A stretch of DNA of 64,000 bases, from positions 7,951,556 through 8,015,555 of the forward strand of contig NC_035161.2 of NCBI RefSeq assembly GCF_001659605.2. The letters are read 5' to 3'. Under the pieces are notes generated by a model, which did not search any database, had not been told where the DNA came from, and saw only the letters and a list, made by a program, of their open reading frames with translations. This stretch comes from Manihot esculenta. Taxonomy: Eukaryota; Streptophyta; Magnoliopsida; Malpighiales; Euphorbiaceae. This document shows, one piece after another, positions 11,966-22,315 of this stretch. The stretch's first letter is position 1. Every line of letters starts with the position of its first letter. The translations under genes and the position numbers were made by a program.

Positions 11966-12213
11966 GTATGGACCCAACTAGAGTTTTTGATGAAGGCTCT
12001 AGTAAGGGGTCTGTGCACAGAGTACAGAGATTGTGCATGCACAGGTTGAGCCTTGGTACATAGTAGAGTTTTACAGTTTTGATAGAGTATGTATGTCCAT
12101 GTATGGGATTTTACAGGTACACAGAGAGTATAGCAGGCTTGCTACGGGTCCCGGCGACCTTAAGTTGATCTGGATCCTAACGCCGGTAGCTGTCCGATTT
12201 TTGGGTCGTTACA
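11966..12213 (+). mobile_element. Family A LTR 3'-end fragment, plus orientation
   Basis: Ends TTTTTGGGTCGTTACA at 12213 and matches the last ~250 bp of plus-strand family A LTRs (compare 48150-48388), including the GGCTTGCTACGGGTCCCGGC block. Its left part is missing at the junction with the minus-strand LTR at 11965. Confidence 0.85.
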
Positions 12214-12740
12214 TCCTGCATAAAATAAGTTGGCAAAAGATGCTTCTCAAGTGCCTGTCTAAACCCCTGCATAAGATAATTTGGCAAAGATGCTCCTCCT
12301 TCTTTCTCATCTCTTGAACATAAATCATTAAAGTCTCCCGAACAAAGCCACATAAGAGAGCTTTTATGAGATAAAACTCGAATAAGGTTCCAAGACTAAC
12401 GTCGTCATTTTGATTCCGAAAACTCATAATAACTAGTAAACCTCCATTGAATATTACCTTCCGAAACAACCGAATCAATAAAATTTGAAGAAAAGCCAAC
12501 TACAGAAACAGACACATGACTATTCCACATTAACAAAAGTCCTCCTTCTAATCCTTGTTTATTGACTGAGAAGCAACCATCAAAATGTAAAAAACTACAA
12601 AAAAATTCCATACGAGAACTAAGAGTTTTTGTTTCCATCAAAAATAAAATGTCTGGCTTATAATTAGTAACCAAATCCTTCAATGCATTAACTGTCCAAG
12701 AATTGTCGAGTCCTCGGCAGTTCCAACACAGGACGATCAT
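12214..12740 (-). pseudogene. LINE ORF2 endonuclease fragment
   Basis: On the minus strand the frame from 12740 begins MIVLCWNCRGLDNSWTVNAL, the hallmark start of the apurinic-type endonuclease of plant L1-like LINE ORF2. It continues with the PDILFLMETK motif that carries the catalytic Glu. After about 110 codons the frame breaks near 12405-12420 and related sequence continues in another frame to about 12214. The reverse transcriptase that should follow is absent. It lies directly next to the LTR remnant ending at 12213. It is a dead fragment. Confidence 0.85.
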
Positions 12741-13150
12741 TGCTTTCGGCTATCCCGACCTTTGACGGGATGAGCCGCTTCACTGTTGCATGTCAAATTA
12801 ACATTTGCAAGGGTGTTGTTAAAGGCATCCTATTGAGAGGAAGAAAAACCTGTATCAACCTGTAACCAAAATAAATATCTTTTTGCCTCTAATTCCATAC
12901 TAGATATTCCCTCTAAAGGATGCCATAAATCTGCAAAGAGGTCTGCATATTCTGAAAATTGATTGGATTGTATGTGAGAAACATCCCCATCATGTAGAAA
13001 TCATAAGTGACAATCAGAATATCTCTGGAGCTCTTAATAGGGACAACAATATCTTCTTCTTCATCGATAGTCAATTGACGCAGATCGTCTTTCATGGGGA
13101 AAGGGAAAGAAGAAGTTAGGTTTAAAAAATAGGAAAATGCGAGAGTATCG
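12741..13150 (-). pseudogene. LINE 5' region and ORF1 start (internally deleted)
   Basis: From 13095 the minus frame starts MKDDLRQLTIDEEEDIVVPI and reaches GMFLTYNPINFQNMQTSL, which resembles the N-terminal domain (DUF4283 type) of plant LINE ORF1. A stop follows near 12913 and the sequence reaches the ORF2 start within about 200 bp, so most of ORF1 is missing. Pyrimidine-rich sequence up to about 13150 may be the LINE 5' UTR. The assignment rests on motif recall without an alignment. Confidence 0.65.
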
Positions 13151-13169
13151 AGTCACAAAGGGACCACAG

Positions 13170-14345
13170 AGGGAAACTTATTTAATTTCTAAATTATTAC
13201 ATATCTAGTATTTAAAATTTATATTTTACATTTTATATTTTCATCCTAAAATATTTGTTTATCACTTGATATATATTTTTTTTCTTCTTAATTCTAGTAG
13301 AGGATCCTCTAGCTTCCATTATAGATAATAGGGTATGCATTCTAAACTTTTTTTGCCAAGCAGATAAATATATAATATTGATATTTTTTATATATATATT
13401 TTATATGTTATTTTATTTATATATATATTTATATGTTATTTTATTTATTTAAAATGAGAATGGATAAAATGAATTCTTATTTCTTGAATTAATGAAAATA
13501 AAATTTAAAATACGACATAATAAATAACCGATTACACTATGTATATACACCGAGTAGATAACATCCTGATAATAAGTGATTTTTTTTCAGTTTAGCATAT
13601 ATTTATACTATTTTTGGAACACTTGATATACACAAAGATGCGTATATCAGGTGGTCACCTTTGGGATAGCTCTGCATATGACTAGTATTTTATTTGCTCT
13701 TGAACCAATATTTTCATTATAGAGTTTAAGATACCAACATTACTCTCATACCGTTATTATTTTATTTTAATACACCTGAGATGCCAATATTATCCACGGG
13801 AAGTATGTTATGAGTGTATGTAGATTTTATTTATCACATTTATAATTTTATATTCATTATTTCAATAACGATATCTTAGCAAAATATTTATTCAGCTTAA
13901 TTTATATTAATTGAATAAAATTATTTTTATCTATTTTCCTTTGTTATTTATTTACCTGTTCACTGAATAAATTGTACTCACTCTTATATTTTTAATATTA
14001 TAATTTCTTTGGGTGATCCACCCTTAACACTTCAGAGTCTAGTGAAGGTCGGCTCACTCCTAAATCCTTTGTAATTTTAAAAGATAATATATAAATTATA
14101 TGTTTAGACTGATGGATGTATTTTAATTGATGTATATATATAATCTTTTGATCCTCGTAGAGGGAATAGAAAATAGTGATAGTAAATATATTATGAATTA
14201 ATTAGACCTGTCATCCGTCATCTCTTTCATGTTTTTATATTTTGAAATTATAACATGTTATACGTATTTATTACATATATAATTAAAAAAAATTCTGTCA
14301 ATTTTTTGAGTTTTATTCGTCGTTAGATAATGAGTGTGATAAATA
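13170..14345 (+). mobile_element. Decayed family B LTR fragment
   Basis: This AT-rich stretch aligns colinearly, with many substitutions, to the 3' LTR of the family B element at about 58420-59555. Matching blocks include the GAGGATCC... segment, the 'TCAGGTGGTCACC' segment and a terminus around GAGTGTGATAA near 14340. It lacks roughly the first 450 bp of the LTR. A paralogous copy lies at 42050-43495. Confidence 0.75.
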
Positions 14346-14860
14346 TAATATTTTTTTACTGATTATTTTTTTATTAGTGGCCATCGAATCCGCAAGATAT
14401 ATTTTTTTAATTTTTAATAATTATAATTTTTAAAAATTTTAAAAAATCTTATAATAAATTATTTTTATGCAAAGTGAAAACATATATATTTATCAAATAC
14501 ATTTACTTAATATTAATTATTTTAAAAAATCATAATTATTTCTAAATTTTGACATTTTAATAAATATTGAAACAATTTTAAAATATGAAATTAAATAATT
14601 TAGTTCAAGCTTATCAAAATGTTTATAGAATCTCTATTTTTTTTCAAATTTTATTTTTTTATAAAAAATTATACATTTTTGCAATTTGAATAAATTGAAT
14701 TGAATTTAAAGAATTTTTTAATGATTAAAGTTTGTGATATATCTGCAATTTAAGCATGATAGCATATTACCTTCAAATTTACTATAGAATAGGCTTTTAC
14801 TATTTCAGGAAATTAGACAGAAATTGAATTATGCTTTAATTGGGATTTTGCTACCAAAGG
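14346..14860. other. AT-rich intergenic DNA, target of element C
   Basis: Very AT-rich DNA without a convincing gene. It is paralogous to 43496-43751 plus 48389-48540. It ends with the block GCTTTAATTGGGATTTTGCT and ACCAAAGG, a motif that recurs at several places in the window, and with AAAGG (14856-14860), the target duplication of element C. Confidence 0.6.
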
Positions 14861-15311
14861 TGATGATCGCTACCTGCTGGCACCCAGGCTGAGATCGAAC
14901 CCCGGTAGTAGAGTCAGGTCCAAAATCCAATAGATCTCACTATGTAAGCTAATCCATCAGCGCATCATCCAGTCCGCGGTTGAAGTAGGCCGAGCTAATC
15001 AAGTGCCCGAACTCATTAGAGCGAAATCCAGCTCATCTGACGTGACGGGGAGTAGGAGAGCAAGCCCAGCTATGCTACGACCCTATCAGCACGAGCGCCG
15101 GAGGGGAATTAAATGGTTGCCTGATGATGGTGGGCAGGCGGGTATGCCCATACATACGGCTCTGTGTGACAGCGACATGTGGCACTGTAGTAGGGTGGCG
15201 GCTATGCATCACTAGAGGACAAGGAAAAAAAAGGAATAAAAGAGAGGAGTACGACCCATTTCTTACACATACAGACAGAAACCCTACTTCTTTTTATATC
15301 TCAGATCATCA
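14861..15311 (+). repeat. Element C 5' LTR
   Basis: LTR of 451 bp with TGATGA...TCATCA inverted ends. It aligns along its length with 18306-18761 and 34106-34564. The divergence is visible by eye, so the insertion is old. Confidence 0.88.
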
Positions 15312-15313
15312 AT

Positions 15314-15331
15314 TGGCGTCGTCTATGAGAA
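15314..15331 (+). other. Element C primer binding site
   Basis: TGGCGTCGTCTATGAGAA follows the 5' LTR by two bases. It resembles the TGGCGCCGTCTGTGGGAA-type primer site of many plant Athila/Tat-like and non-autonomous LTR elements, with several substitutions. Confidence 0.75.
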
Positions 15332-15390
15332 ATGAAGGAGATCTTTCTATCACCGAAATTTTCATTCTCATAACAGCCACTAAGATCCAA

Positions 15391-15918
15391 ATGGCTAACC
15401 ATAACGAAAATCATACCACCAATACCCTAAACGACCTGAGTTCTACTCATGAATGTCAGCAGTTTTCATTTTCCAACCCTACAGCCCCATCAACCTAACC
15501 ACCCGTATTGTTTAATCCCTCGCCAAGCTCGGCAGGAAATACACCCAGAACCACCTTATCTGACCAGGAGCTATAAAATATGGCCCTTTAGCTGCAAAAC
15601 ATGGCCCACTGGCTAGGGCAAATACTACAGCAAAGGGGTTTCAACACCCCGCTGAATGTAACCCCTCTAACCGAAGGCTTTAATGCCACTAAAATCTGAT
15701 CCACCTTAAACCACCAGGTCCCTCAACAAAGCAGCCGAAGAATGAGCGAAAGGAGCGGAGAGGCTAACAAGGAAAATGAGACTGCGGCTAGAGCAAGAGG
15801 CTGGAGGGTAAGAGAGCTCATCGAGAATGATGAGGCTGAGAGATATTTCACTGAGCCAATGAGGAGGCCGGAGACCAAAGAGTTGGAGAGAGGATACCGT
15901 AGGGGAAGGGGAGCCTAA
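15391..15918 (+). pseudogene. Element C gag-like relic
   Basis: The ATG at 15391 starts MANHNENHTTNTLNDLSSTH and stops at 15498. Broken frames continue with stretches such as HWLGQILQQRGFNTPLN and a charged, Arg/Glu-rich segment to about 15918. Position right after the primer site, and composition, fit the N-terminal part of a Tat-like gag. No zinc knuckle, protease or RT was seen. This is inference; no family signature is decisive. Confidence 0.5.
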
Positions 15919-15996
15919 AATAACAAGATCGTTCAAAGGCTTATCTACAGTGTCCTCTCTTTGAGGCCCAGTTGGCGGGGGAGGAGCCCTCCTAGG

Positions 15997-18067
15997 CAGG
16001 GGATTGTTGTCCTCTCCGTAGCGCAAAGGACATGCCTTTCAGGTCCTCAATGTATTTATTCACCTCCTGCTGCAAAGTGTCCACTTGGGCCAAGGCCTTG
16101 TCTCGTTGGGCCTGAGCCTCATCACGTTGCTGGCAGGCCTCCTTCAGGGAAGACAGCTAGGACAAGGCCTCATCCTGCTCAGACTCGGCTAAGGAGATGC
16201 GCTCGGCGGCCTGGGCCACTTCCTCCCTCATGTCTCCCAACTGCTTGGTAATGTCGTCAATGATCCCTTAGGAGACGATGAGTTGCCTTTGAGTGTCACC
16301 ATTGGCAATGATGTTCTCGTCCCTCTGTTCCTCAGCGATGCGCTGCTCCATCGAGCTCTGGAAAGACCGATTCCTTGTGTCAATCTTGAGGAAGATCCCA
16401 AAAGCCTGAAATAAAAAACAAAGTTAGAGAAAGCAAAATTATTAAAATGCCCTTAAGGAACAGTGACTTACCATAACGAACATCTCCCTCAGGCTTTCTC
16501 CGAGATTGTCCAAAGAGCGGGAATTAAATGCGAACTGTTAAGTGGTGAAGTGAGCAAAGTGGCTAACGAGAGACAGGAAGCGAGGGTCTGAGGCTTTCGG
16601 AGTTCCTCCAAACATCCAGGTGCATAACACTTCAGCCACAGAAGCTAGCAGAGTCTTCGAAGTCACCTCAGTGGCATTGAGGAGCTCGTTGTCGGGAGCC
16701 GAGGACAGCTGCTCCACGATCTGTTTCCCTTTGTCTGTGGAGGAAGGAGAAGCAGTCTTTGGAGGCCCTGCCATGTGCGCTTTCTTGACAATCCGGCCCT
16801 CAAAGGAGGCCTCAGAAGTTTGGGCTCGCTTGCCAGCAGCCCCACCAGTTACAACAACAGCAGCAGCCTAGCGGGATTGAGTCGCCAAAGGAGGGACCTC
16901 AATTCCCCCCTTGGAGCCACTCTTAGTGGACTCATTGATGGTGATGGGCTCTCGATAGGCTGGATTGGAGGCGGACTTAGGTTTTGAAGCTGTCGGAGAC
17001 TTGGAGGAGGCTAGAGCCTTACTCTGAGTAGAGGCCCTAGAGGCCGCAGACTGAGAGCCTTTAGCCACGGGCACCAGCACCCAAGAAGAAGCAGGGGCAG
17101 TAGTCCGACCTGCCACAGTAGGAGTGACAACATGAAAAACTTCGCAGGCCACATCTGCAACTGATCGGCTTGCCTTGAAGGCCTCCATAGTGGCATTCAT
17201 GCTCTCCCTGGACATGGTGAAATTCTTGGGAGGCCTGATCTTGTCCATTGGCACAGAGGAAGCTAAACAAAAAAAACAACCTAAGTCAAGGCCAAACACA
17301 ATGAAAGGAAAAAATGCTACTGAAAATAAAAAAAAAAGAAAAAGACAGGAAAACAATCATTAATGAGTACTAGCTTCCTAGCAGTCCCGAAGATTAAACA
17401 CAAACACGAACATGCGCGTCTCAACATCATACTTTCTTTGAATAGAGGTCAGTCTAAAAAGGCAGATCTAGTCCACTAGGGCCAGCCGAGGAAGGTCGTT
17501 ACAGCCCTGGGGAACCTCCCTCCAGGAGAGATTAATATCCCAGTCGATTCTAGAGCCCTCCTTCAGCTCTACCACTATAAAGGCCTCAGCCTAGCTTTTT
17601 ATTGATTCTTTGTACCTCACGAAGATGGACAACCCTCCCCAGGTAGCAAAGTAGTAAAACCCGTAATTTGCTCGAACTAAACAGAAAAAGGAAGAAAATA
17701 GAGTGACAGAAGGGGCAAAAGCCCAACACAGATTTATGGACTCGAAGGAACACATGAAGAGGATAGAATTCGAACATAACAAGCGAGGGCTCACTCCGAA
17801 GTGATGAAAGACCTCAATAAAAAAGGGAGAGAAAGGGAAGGTTAACCCAAAGTTGCGTTGCTTGACATAGAAGATCAAGCTGCAACCTTGTTGGGGGTCT
17901 ATCAAACCCACCAGCAGAGGAACAGGAAGAATAATCATCTCATTGCAAAGAGGAGCCCTAATCCTGTAGATGGAGGTGTCTACGTAGTCGGCGGAGAAAA
18001 AATTAGAAAGAGTGGAAGGGTGACCGTGGACCTCAGGCCTAACATTAGGGATTCTAACGGTGGCCAT
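15997..18067 (-). pseudogene. Antisense gene of element C, copy 1 ('putative gypsy-type transposase' family, PF04195-like)
   Basis: The minus-strand gene starts at the ATG at 18067 (MATVRIPNVRPEVHGHPSTL). Exon 1 holds a segment with FPFSPFFIEVFHHFGVSP and ANYGFYYF, the pattern I associate with the plant 'putative gypsy-type transposon' domain (Transposase_28). A pyrimidine-rich acceptor TTTGTTTAG precedes exon 2 (from 17262), a Ser/Ala/Lys-rich linker. Exon 2 ends at a GTAAGT donor (16471-16466). A 66-nt intron with a TTATTTCAG acceptor leads to exon 3 (from 16405), which is coiled-coil-like (QQRDEAQAQRDKALAQVDTL). It is broken by stops at about 17593-17591 (TAG for Trp), 16870-16868, 16540-16538 and two more in exon 3. 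The function of this family is unknown to me. The opposite strand is an element's gag-pol interior, so it is an antisense ORF. Confidence 0.72.
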
Positions 18068-18305
18068 CAAGAAAATGGAGATGTATCTTGGGAAAATTTT
18101 GTAGAGAGGAGAAAAGATGGATTCAAGGAAGCAGAGCAAGAAGAAGATTCTAGAGCGAAACTGAAGACACAAATTTAAAATGGGTAAAGGCAGGAAAAAG
18201 ACGTTTTGATGGGAGCCTCTCTAGGGCCGCACAGTCATAATTGAGACCTAGGCATTTACCCCCTCATTAATCATGGAATAACTAACAAGGAGGTAAAGGG
18301 GCACT

Positions 18306-18761
18306 TGATGACCGCTGGGCCATTAGCACCCAGGTTGAGGTCGAGCCCTAGTAGAAGAGTTAGGCCCAAAACCCAACAAAGCCTACTACGTAGCTAATCC
18401 ATTAGCATACCACCTACCCTGCGGTTGAAGTAGGCTGGGCTGACCAAGGACCCGAGCTCATTAGAGAGGAACCCAATTCATTTGACGTGCCAGGAAGTAG
18501 GGGAGCAGGCCCAGCTATGCCACAACCCTATCAGCACAAGCGTTGGAAGAGAATTAAATGGCCGCCTGACGATGGCATGCAGGCAGGTACGCCCGTACAT
18601 ACGACTCTGTGTGACAGCAATATGTAGCACTGTAGCAGGGTGGTGGTTATGTGTCACTAAAGGACAAGAAAAAAAAAATAAAAGAAGGGAGCACGACCCA
18701 TTCAGATTAAGTTTACTCATACACACATAAACTCTACTTCTTTCTAAATCTCAGATCATCT
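18306..18761 (+). repeat. Element C 3' LTR (copy 1)
   Basis: LTR of 456 bp beginning TGATGACCGCTG, preceded by a purine-rich tract and followed by AAAGG. The terminal base change (TCATCT for TCATCA) is shared with the copy at 34106-34564, showing common descent by duplication. Confidence 0.88.
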
Positions 18762-18766
18762 AAAGG

Positions 18767-19875
18767 CATTCGTTGAATTTCAATCTTATATACTCAAGTT
18801 TATTTATTAATCCACAATAGATCAATTTAATTAATAATTGAAATTTTGTACCTTGAAAACTACAGAAGAAACTTTAACTAATTTGACCAAAGCTATAATT
18901 TTTTTATAATTTTAAAAAGAGATCTCGAGTATTCTTGTTTATTTGTTTTAATTTTATGTGATTGAGTTACATATTCAAGGTTGGAGTTCTCCTGCAATTA
19001 GTAAATCATAATGTAATTAGATGCAACCTTACATGCTCAAAAATAGTGTACATTTTACACTGTTGTTGTCCAAAATGATCGGACAAACTTTTGCATTGGA
19101 TTTTTAAAAATTTTTTAGGATTTACTCGTTCATAGTTTACTAGAGGCTATTGCTTTAAGAGAGATCCTTTCCTGAAAGGTTGATTTTAAAATAAAATTCT
19201 TTTTTTTTTTCCTTTTTTATCAGGTATTCATGTGGATTCGATGACAAGTTAATGTGGTTGCTCATGTGCCATCCGGAGTAGTTATATATTATGCTAGTTA
19301 CACCAAGTGATTTGTTCTTTCTAGTGATATTTCATTTGTTTTAATTTATGAGCGTACTTATATGTTGTTTACTAGTCGGAAATAATATTTTTTGTTATTG
19401 TTTTATTTGATAAAAAATTTATAAATTAATTAAAAAATTAAAAAAATCACAAATGAAAGAAAAAAAGTTAAATTCTGATAATATCGTCTCAACAAAATTG
19501 GCAGCAATTGAATTAATAATCTATGCTTCAATTGGAAATTTGGTACCAAAGGCACTGGATGACTCAAAATTCCAAGTCTAAAGAGATGAGCTTATTTTTA
19601 TTTTTAAGCCAAAAAACTCACACCAAGCTACTCTCTAACAATAAATATATTTTCCAACAAGGCAATTCAAGTGAATTTTTTTCTATGGACATTCACAGTA
19701 CAGAAATTGCTAGGAAAGTTTACGGCCATGGTGACAATTTGATTTGATAGCATATTACTATAATTAATATAAAATTGAAAGATTGAGTATATAAATTTAT
19801 AAAAAAATTAAGACAATTCATATAACTCCAAATTTTATTTGAAGATTATTTTTTTGGTTTAAACATTAACTCTAA
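18767..19875. other. Duplicated non-coding flank, copy 1
   Basis: AT-rich sequence without a supportable gene. It is colinear with 34570-35640 (shared GGCATTCGTTGAATTTCAAT start). It includes TATGCTTCAATTGGAAATTT then GGTACCAAAGGCACTGG at about 19524, the recurring block seen near the RLP genes. Confidence 0.75.
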
Positions 19876-19879
19876 AATT

Positions 19880-20084
19880 TACAGTGTGGATAAGTACTCC
19901 TAAAAATTTATAGTGTGGATATCACAAACAAGGATAACACCAAACAACAATCAAAAACCAAAATCTAATCTAAAAGAAGAATTAAATTTCCTCACTTCTG
20001 AGGAGTAGCAGCGACAGCAATAGATTAAGGTGACGATAGCTTCAACATCGACACCGACAGTAGCTTCAACGGTGAAGGTGACAG
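19880..20084. mobile_element. CACTA-like relic, left part (split by A2)
   Basis: The segment GATAGCTTCAACATCGACAC and CGACAGTAGCTTCAACGGTG before 20085 is repeated in 31674-31815 on the far side of A2, showing that A2 (TSD GACAG) cut one repeat-bearing element. No CACTA-type terminus is visible on this side, so the left end near 19880 is where the similarity to the duplicated flank stops, and it is approximate. Confidence 0.55.
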
Positions 20085-22060
20085 TGTAATACCCGGCTAG
20101 ACTCCGGTATCGAAATTCCTACCTTCCGGCGGAATCTCCATTGGAATCCGAAATTCTCGGATGTCGGAGCTTCTTGAAGGGTAAAATAAGGTTTTTATAG
20201 AATGTTTTAATGTTTTTAAGGTTTTAACAAAGAAAGAAAATTGAGTTTTGAAAGAAAAAGCCATGGAGGAAAAACCCAGGTTCGGCCGCCGAACATGGGG
20301 AGTTTGCGGAAGCACCTTTGGTCTGGCCAGCCACCTATAAAAGGCCCCTTGTCCGAAAATGGGCGAGTTTTCTCTCTCTATTTTCAGGCATAGGTATGAT
20401 TGATTTTATGTTTCCTTCAAATCTTTCAAGTTTTTGACAAGCTTTTATCTTGTTTTGAAGTTTTTAAGCTCAAAATCAAAGTTTTGAAGCTTGGAGACCC
20501 CCGGAGCTCGTTCCTCCACATCTCCAAGTTTGGGTCACGCCTACCTTCGATCTTCAAGAGGTAAGTGTAGATCCTTCCCTTCTTTTATGTTTTGAGTAAG
20601 TTTTAAGGGTATTTAATGCATGTTTAGAGTAGATCTAAAATGTTAGGGTTTATGTGAGTTTGTTGCTAAATGTATGTTTAATGTCTTGTTATGTTGTTGG
20701 TTGTTGGGGTTTAGGCTAGTTTTATGCCCCTATATGCCTGAATAAGTGTTATTGCATGTTTTAGAATAGTTGAATGCTTGTTGTGAGGTTTTGGGTGGCT
20801 GGATGAGAGAGGCAGAATCGGGTTCTGCCATTCTGGAGAACCCAGGTTCGGTCGTCGAACCTGCCTGTGAAGGCAGTTTTGGCCGCCTAAATTCGCCCCT
20901 GAAAGTTGGACTTTCGGCTCTGGAGGGGAGTTTCGGCCGCCGAACCTTGCCCCCGAAAGTGCCTGACTTTCGGATCTGTAGGGACCTTCGGCCGCCGAAC
21001 CTGCCGCCGAAAGTCCCCTGCCTAGCCTTCCTTTGCCTGTTTCCTATGCATGTTTTGATGATGTTTTAGGGGGCTTTTGGGGAGATGTTTAGTGTCATGT
21101 TAGAGTTTGTCTGGTCTCTCATTTGAGTCCACCTGTGTAGGATCGGACCCGAGGAACCAAAGAGGCCAACAATGAGTTAGCTGTTCCAGTGTCAGCCAGA
21201 GGTGAGTAGAACTAAACTAATCTTTTATTTCTAGAAATCAAATATTTTAAGCATGTTCACGCATCATGTATACATAATAGGTTGTTTGCATTAGATTTCA
21301 CGAACATGCTGCATTGCATAATTAGTTGTTGATGTGGATGGACAACAGGACGACCCATTAGCCCTCTAGATGTTGTGTTATGTAATGGAAGACCAGGGTT
21401 GCCCATTCTACACCCCTGGTACACAGTTTATGTATGTAAAGAAGTCTTGAGGAGCTCCACCGATGGCCGGGCACAGAGTAGAGGGATTTTTGGGTCAGTC
21501 CATCCTTGATGTGTATTGTTTGTGCTGTGACACATTCCATACGAGCATATGATTATCAAATTGTTTTTACTGTTCTGCTCACTGGACTCTTGTAGCTTAC
21601 TCCTTCCCCCTAATTCCCAGGTTTGCAAGATAGCAGGTAGCTCTGGGAGAGTCAGCAAGGTTTTAGTTCAAGTTTATGTAATAGATTAGTAGTGGACATG
21701 TAATGTATTTGTGGATTAGTACTGTGCTTGACCCTAATGTCAGTTGTAATATCTTTTGTACATGATCTTTATGTAAATGTTTTTAGTATTGATATATGTT
21801 GAACCAAGCTTGGTATACGAGGTGTTGACCCTACTAGAGCATTTGATGAGGGCTCTAGTATGGGGTTTTATGTACATAGTTTTGATGCATGCAGGTCAAG
21901 CTTTGTATAAGAAAAGTTTTAATTTTTTCATGAAAATGTATGATCATGTATGGGATTTATCAGGTATACAGGATGTATAGTAGGCTTGCTACGGGTTCCG
22001 GCGACCTTAAGTCGATCTAAATCCTAGCGTCGGTAGTTGTTCAGTTTTCGGGTCGTTACA
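20085..22060 (+). repeat. A2 5' LTR
   Basis: LTR of 1976 bp, TGTAATACCCGG...GGTCGTTACA. The 3' LTR pieces add up to the same length. The pair differs mainly in the TTCGGC motif clusters (20280-20345 and 20840-21020 versus 27600-27670 and 28190-28335). Confidence 0.95.
20336..20342 (+). promoter_or_regulatory. TATA box of A2 5' LTR
   Basis: TATAAAA within CCACCTATAAAAGGCCCC, followed by the conserved CCGAAAATGGGCGAGTTTTC block. Also present in the 3' LTR near 27667. Confidence 0.75.
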
Positions 22061-22063
22061 GAG

Positions 22064-22075
22064 TGATATCAGAGC
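22064..22075 (+). other. A2 primer binding site, mutated
   Basis: TGATATCAGAGC stands three bases after the LTR where A1 and A3 have TGGTATCAGAGC. The third base has changed G to A, which should weaken pairing with the tRNA-Met 3' end. Confidence 0.85.
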
Positions 22076-22315
22076 CAGGTTCATATGGTTTGACCTAGAG
22101 AGTGTCGGGCTCATAGATGTTATGGAAGGGCAAGCACAATAGGAAAAATCATGTCCACTAGGATAGGATGTAGAGTCCTATCTTGATGATGATGTGAAAT
22201 GCCATGATTATATGCATGTGCATTAATGATATGCTATGTATGATGAGGGTTCATGTGTGCCCACATGAACCATATGATAATGTTTTGTTTTATGATGTGC
22301 TTTTCAGAAGTCAGG

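Larger units (their letters stand above)
14861..18761 (+). mobile_element. Element C, copy 1: non-autonomous LTR retrotransposon with antisense gene
   Basis: LTRs 14861-15311 and 18306-18761 start TGATGA and end TCATCA/TCATCT. They are flanked by AAAGG (14856-14860 and 18762-18766). A primer-site-like sequence follows the 5' LTR and a purine-rich tract (GGAGGTAAAGGGGCAC) precedes the 3' LTR. The 3.0 kb interior has a gag-like relic on the plus strand and a spliced gene on the minus strand, but no RT or integrase. By size it resembles LARD-type elements. The antisense gene suggests descent from the Tat/Grande lineage, which is an inference. Confidence 0.88.
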
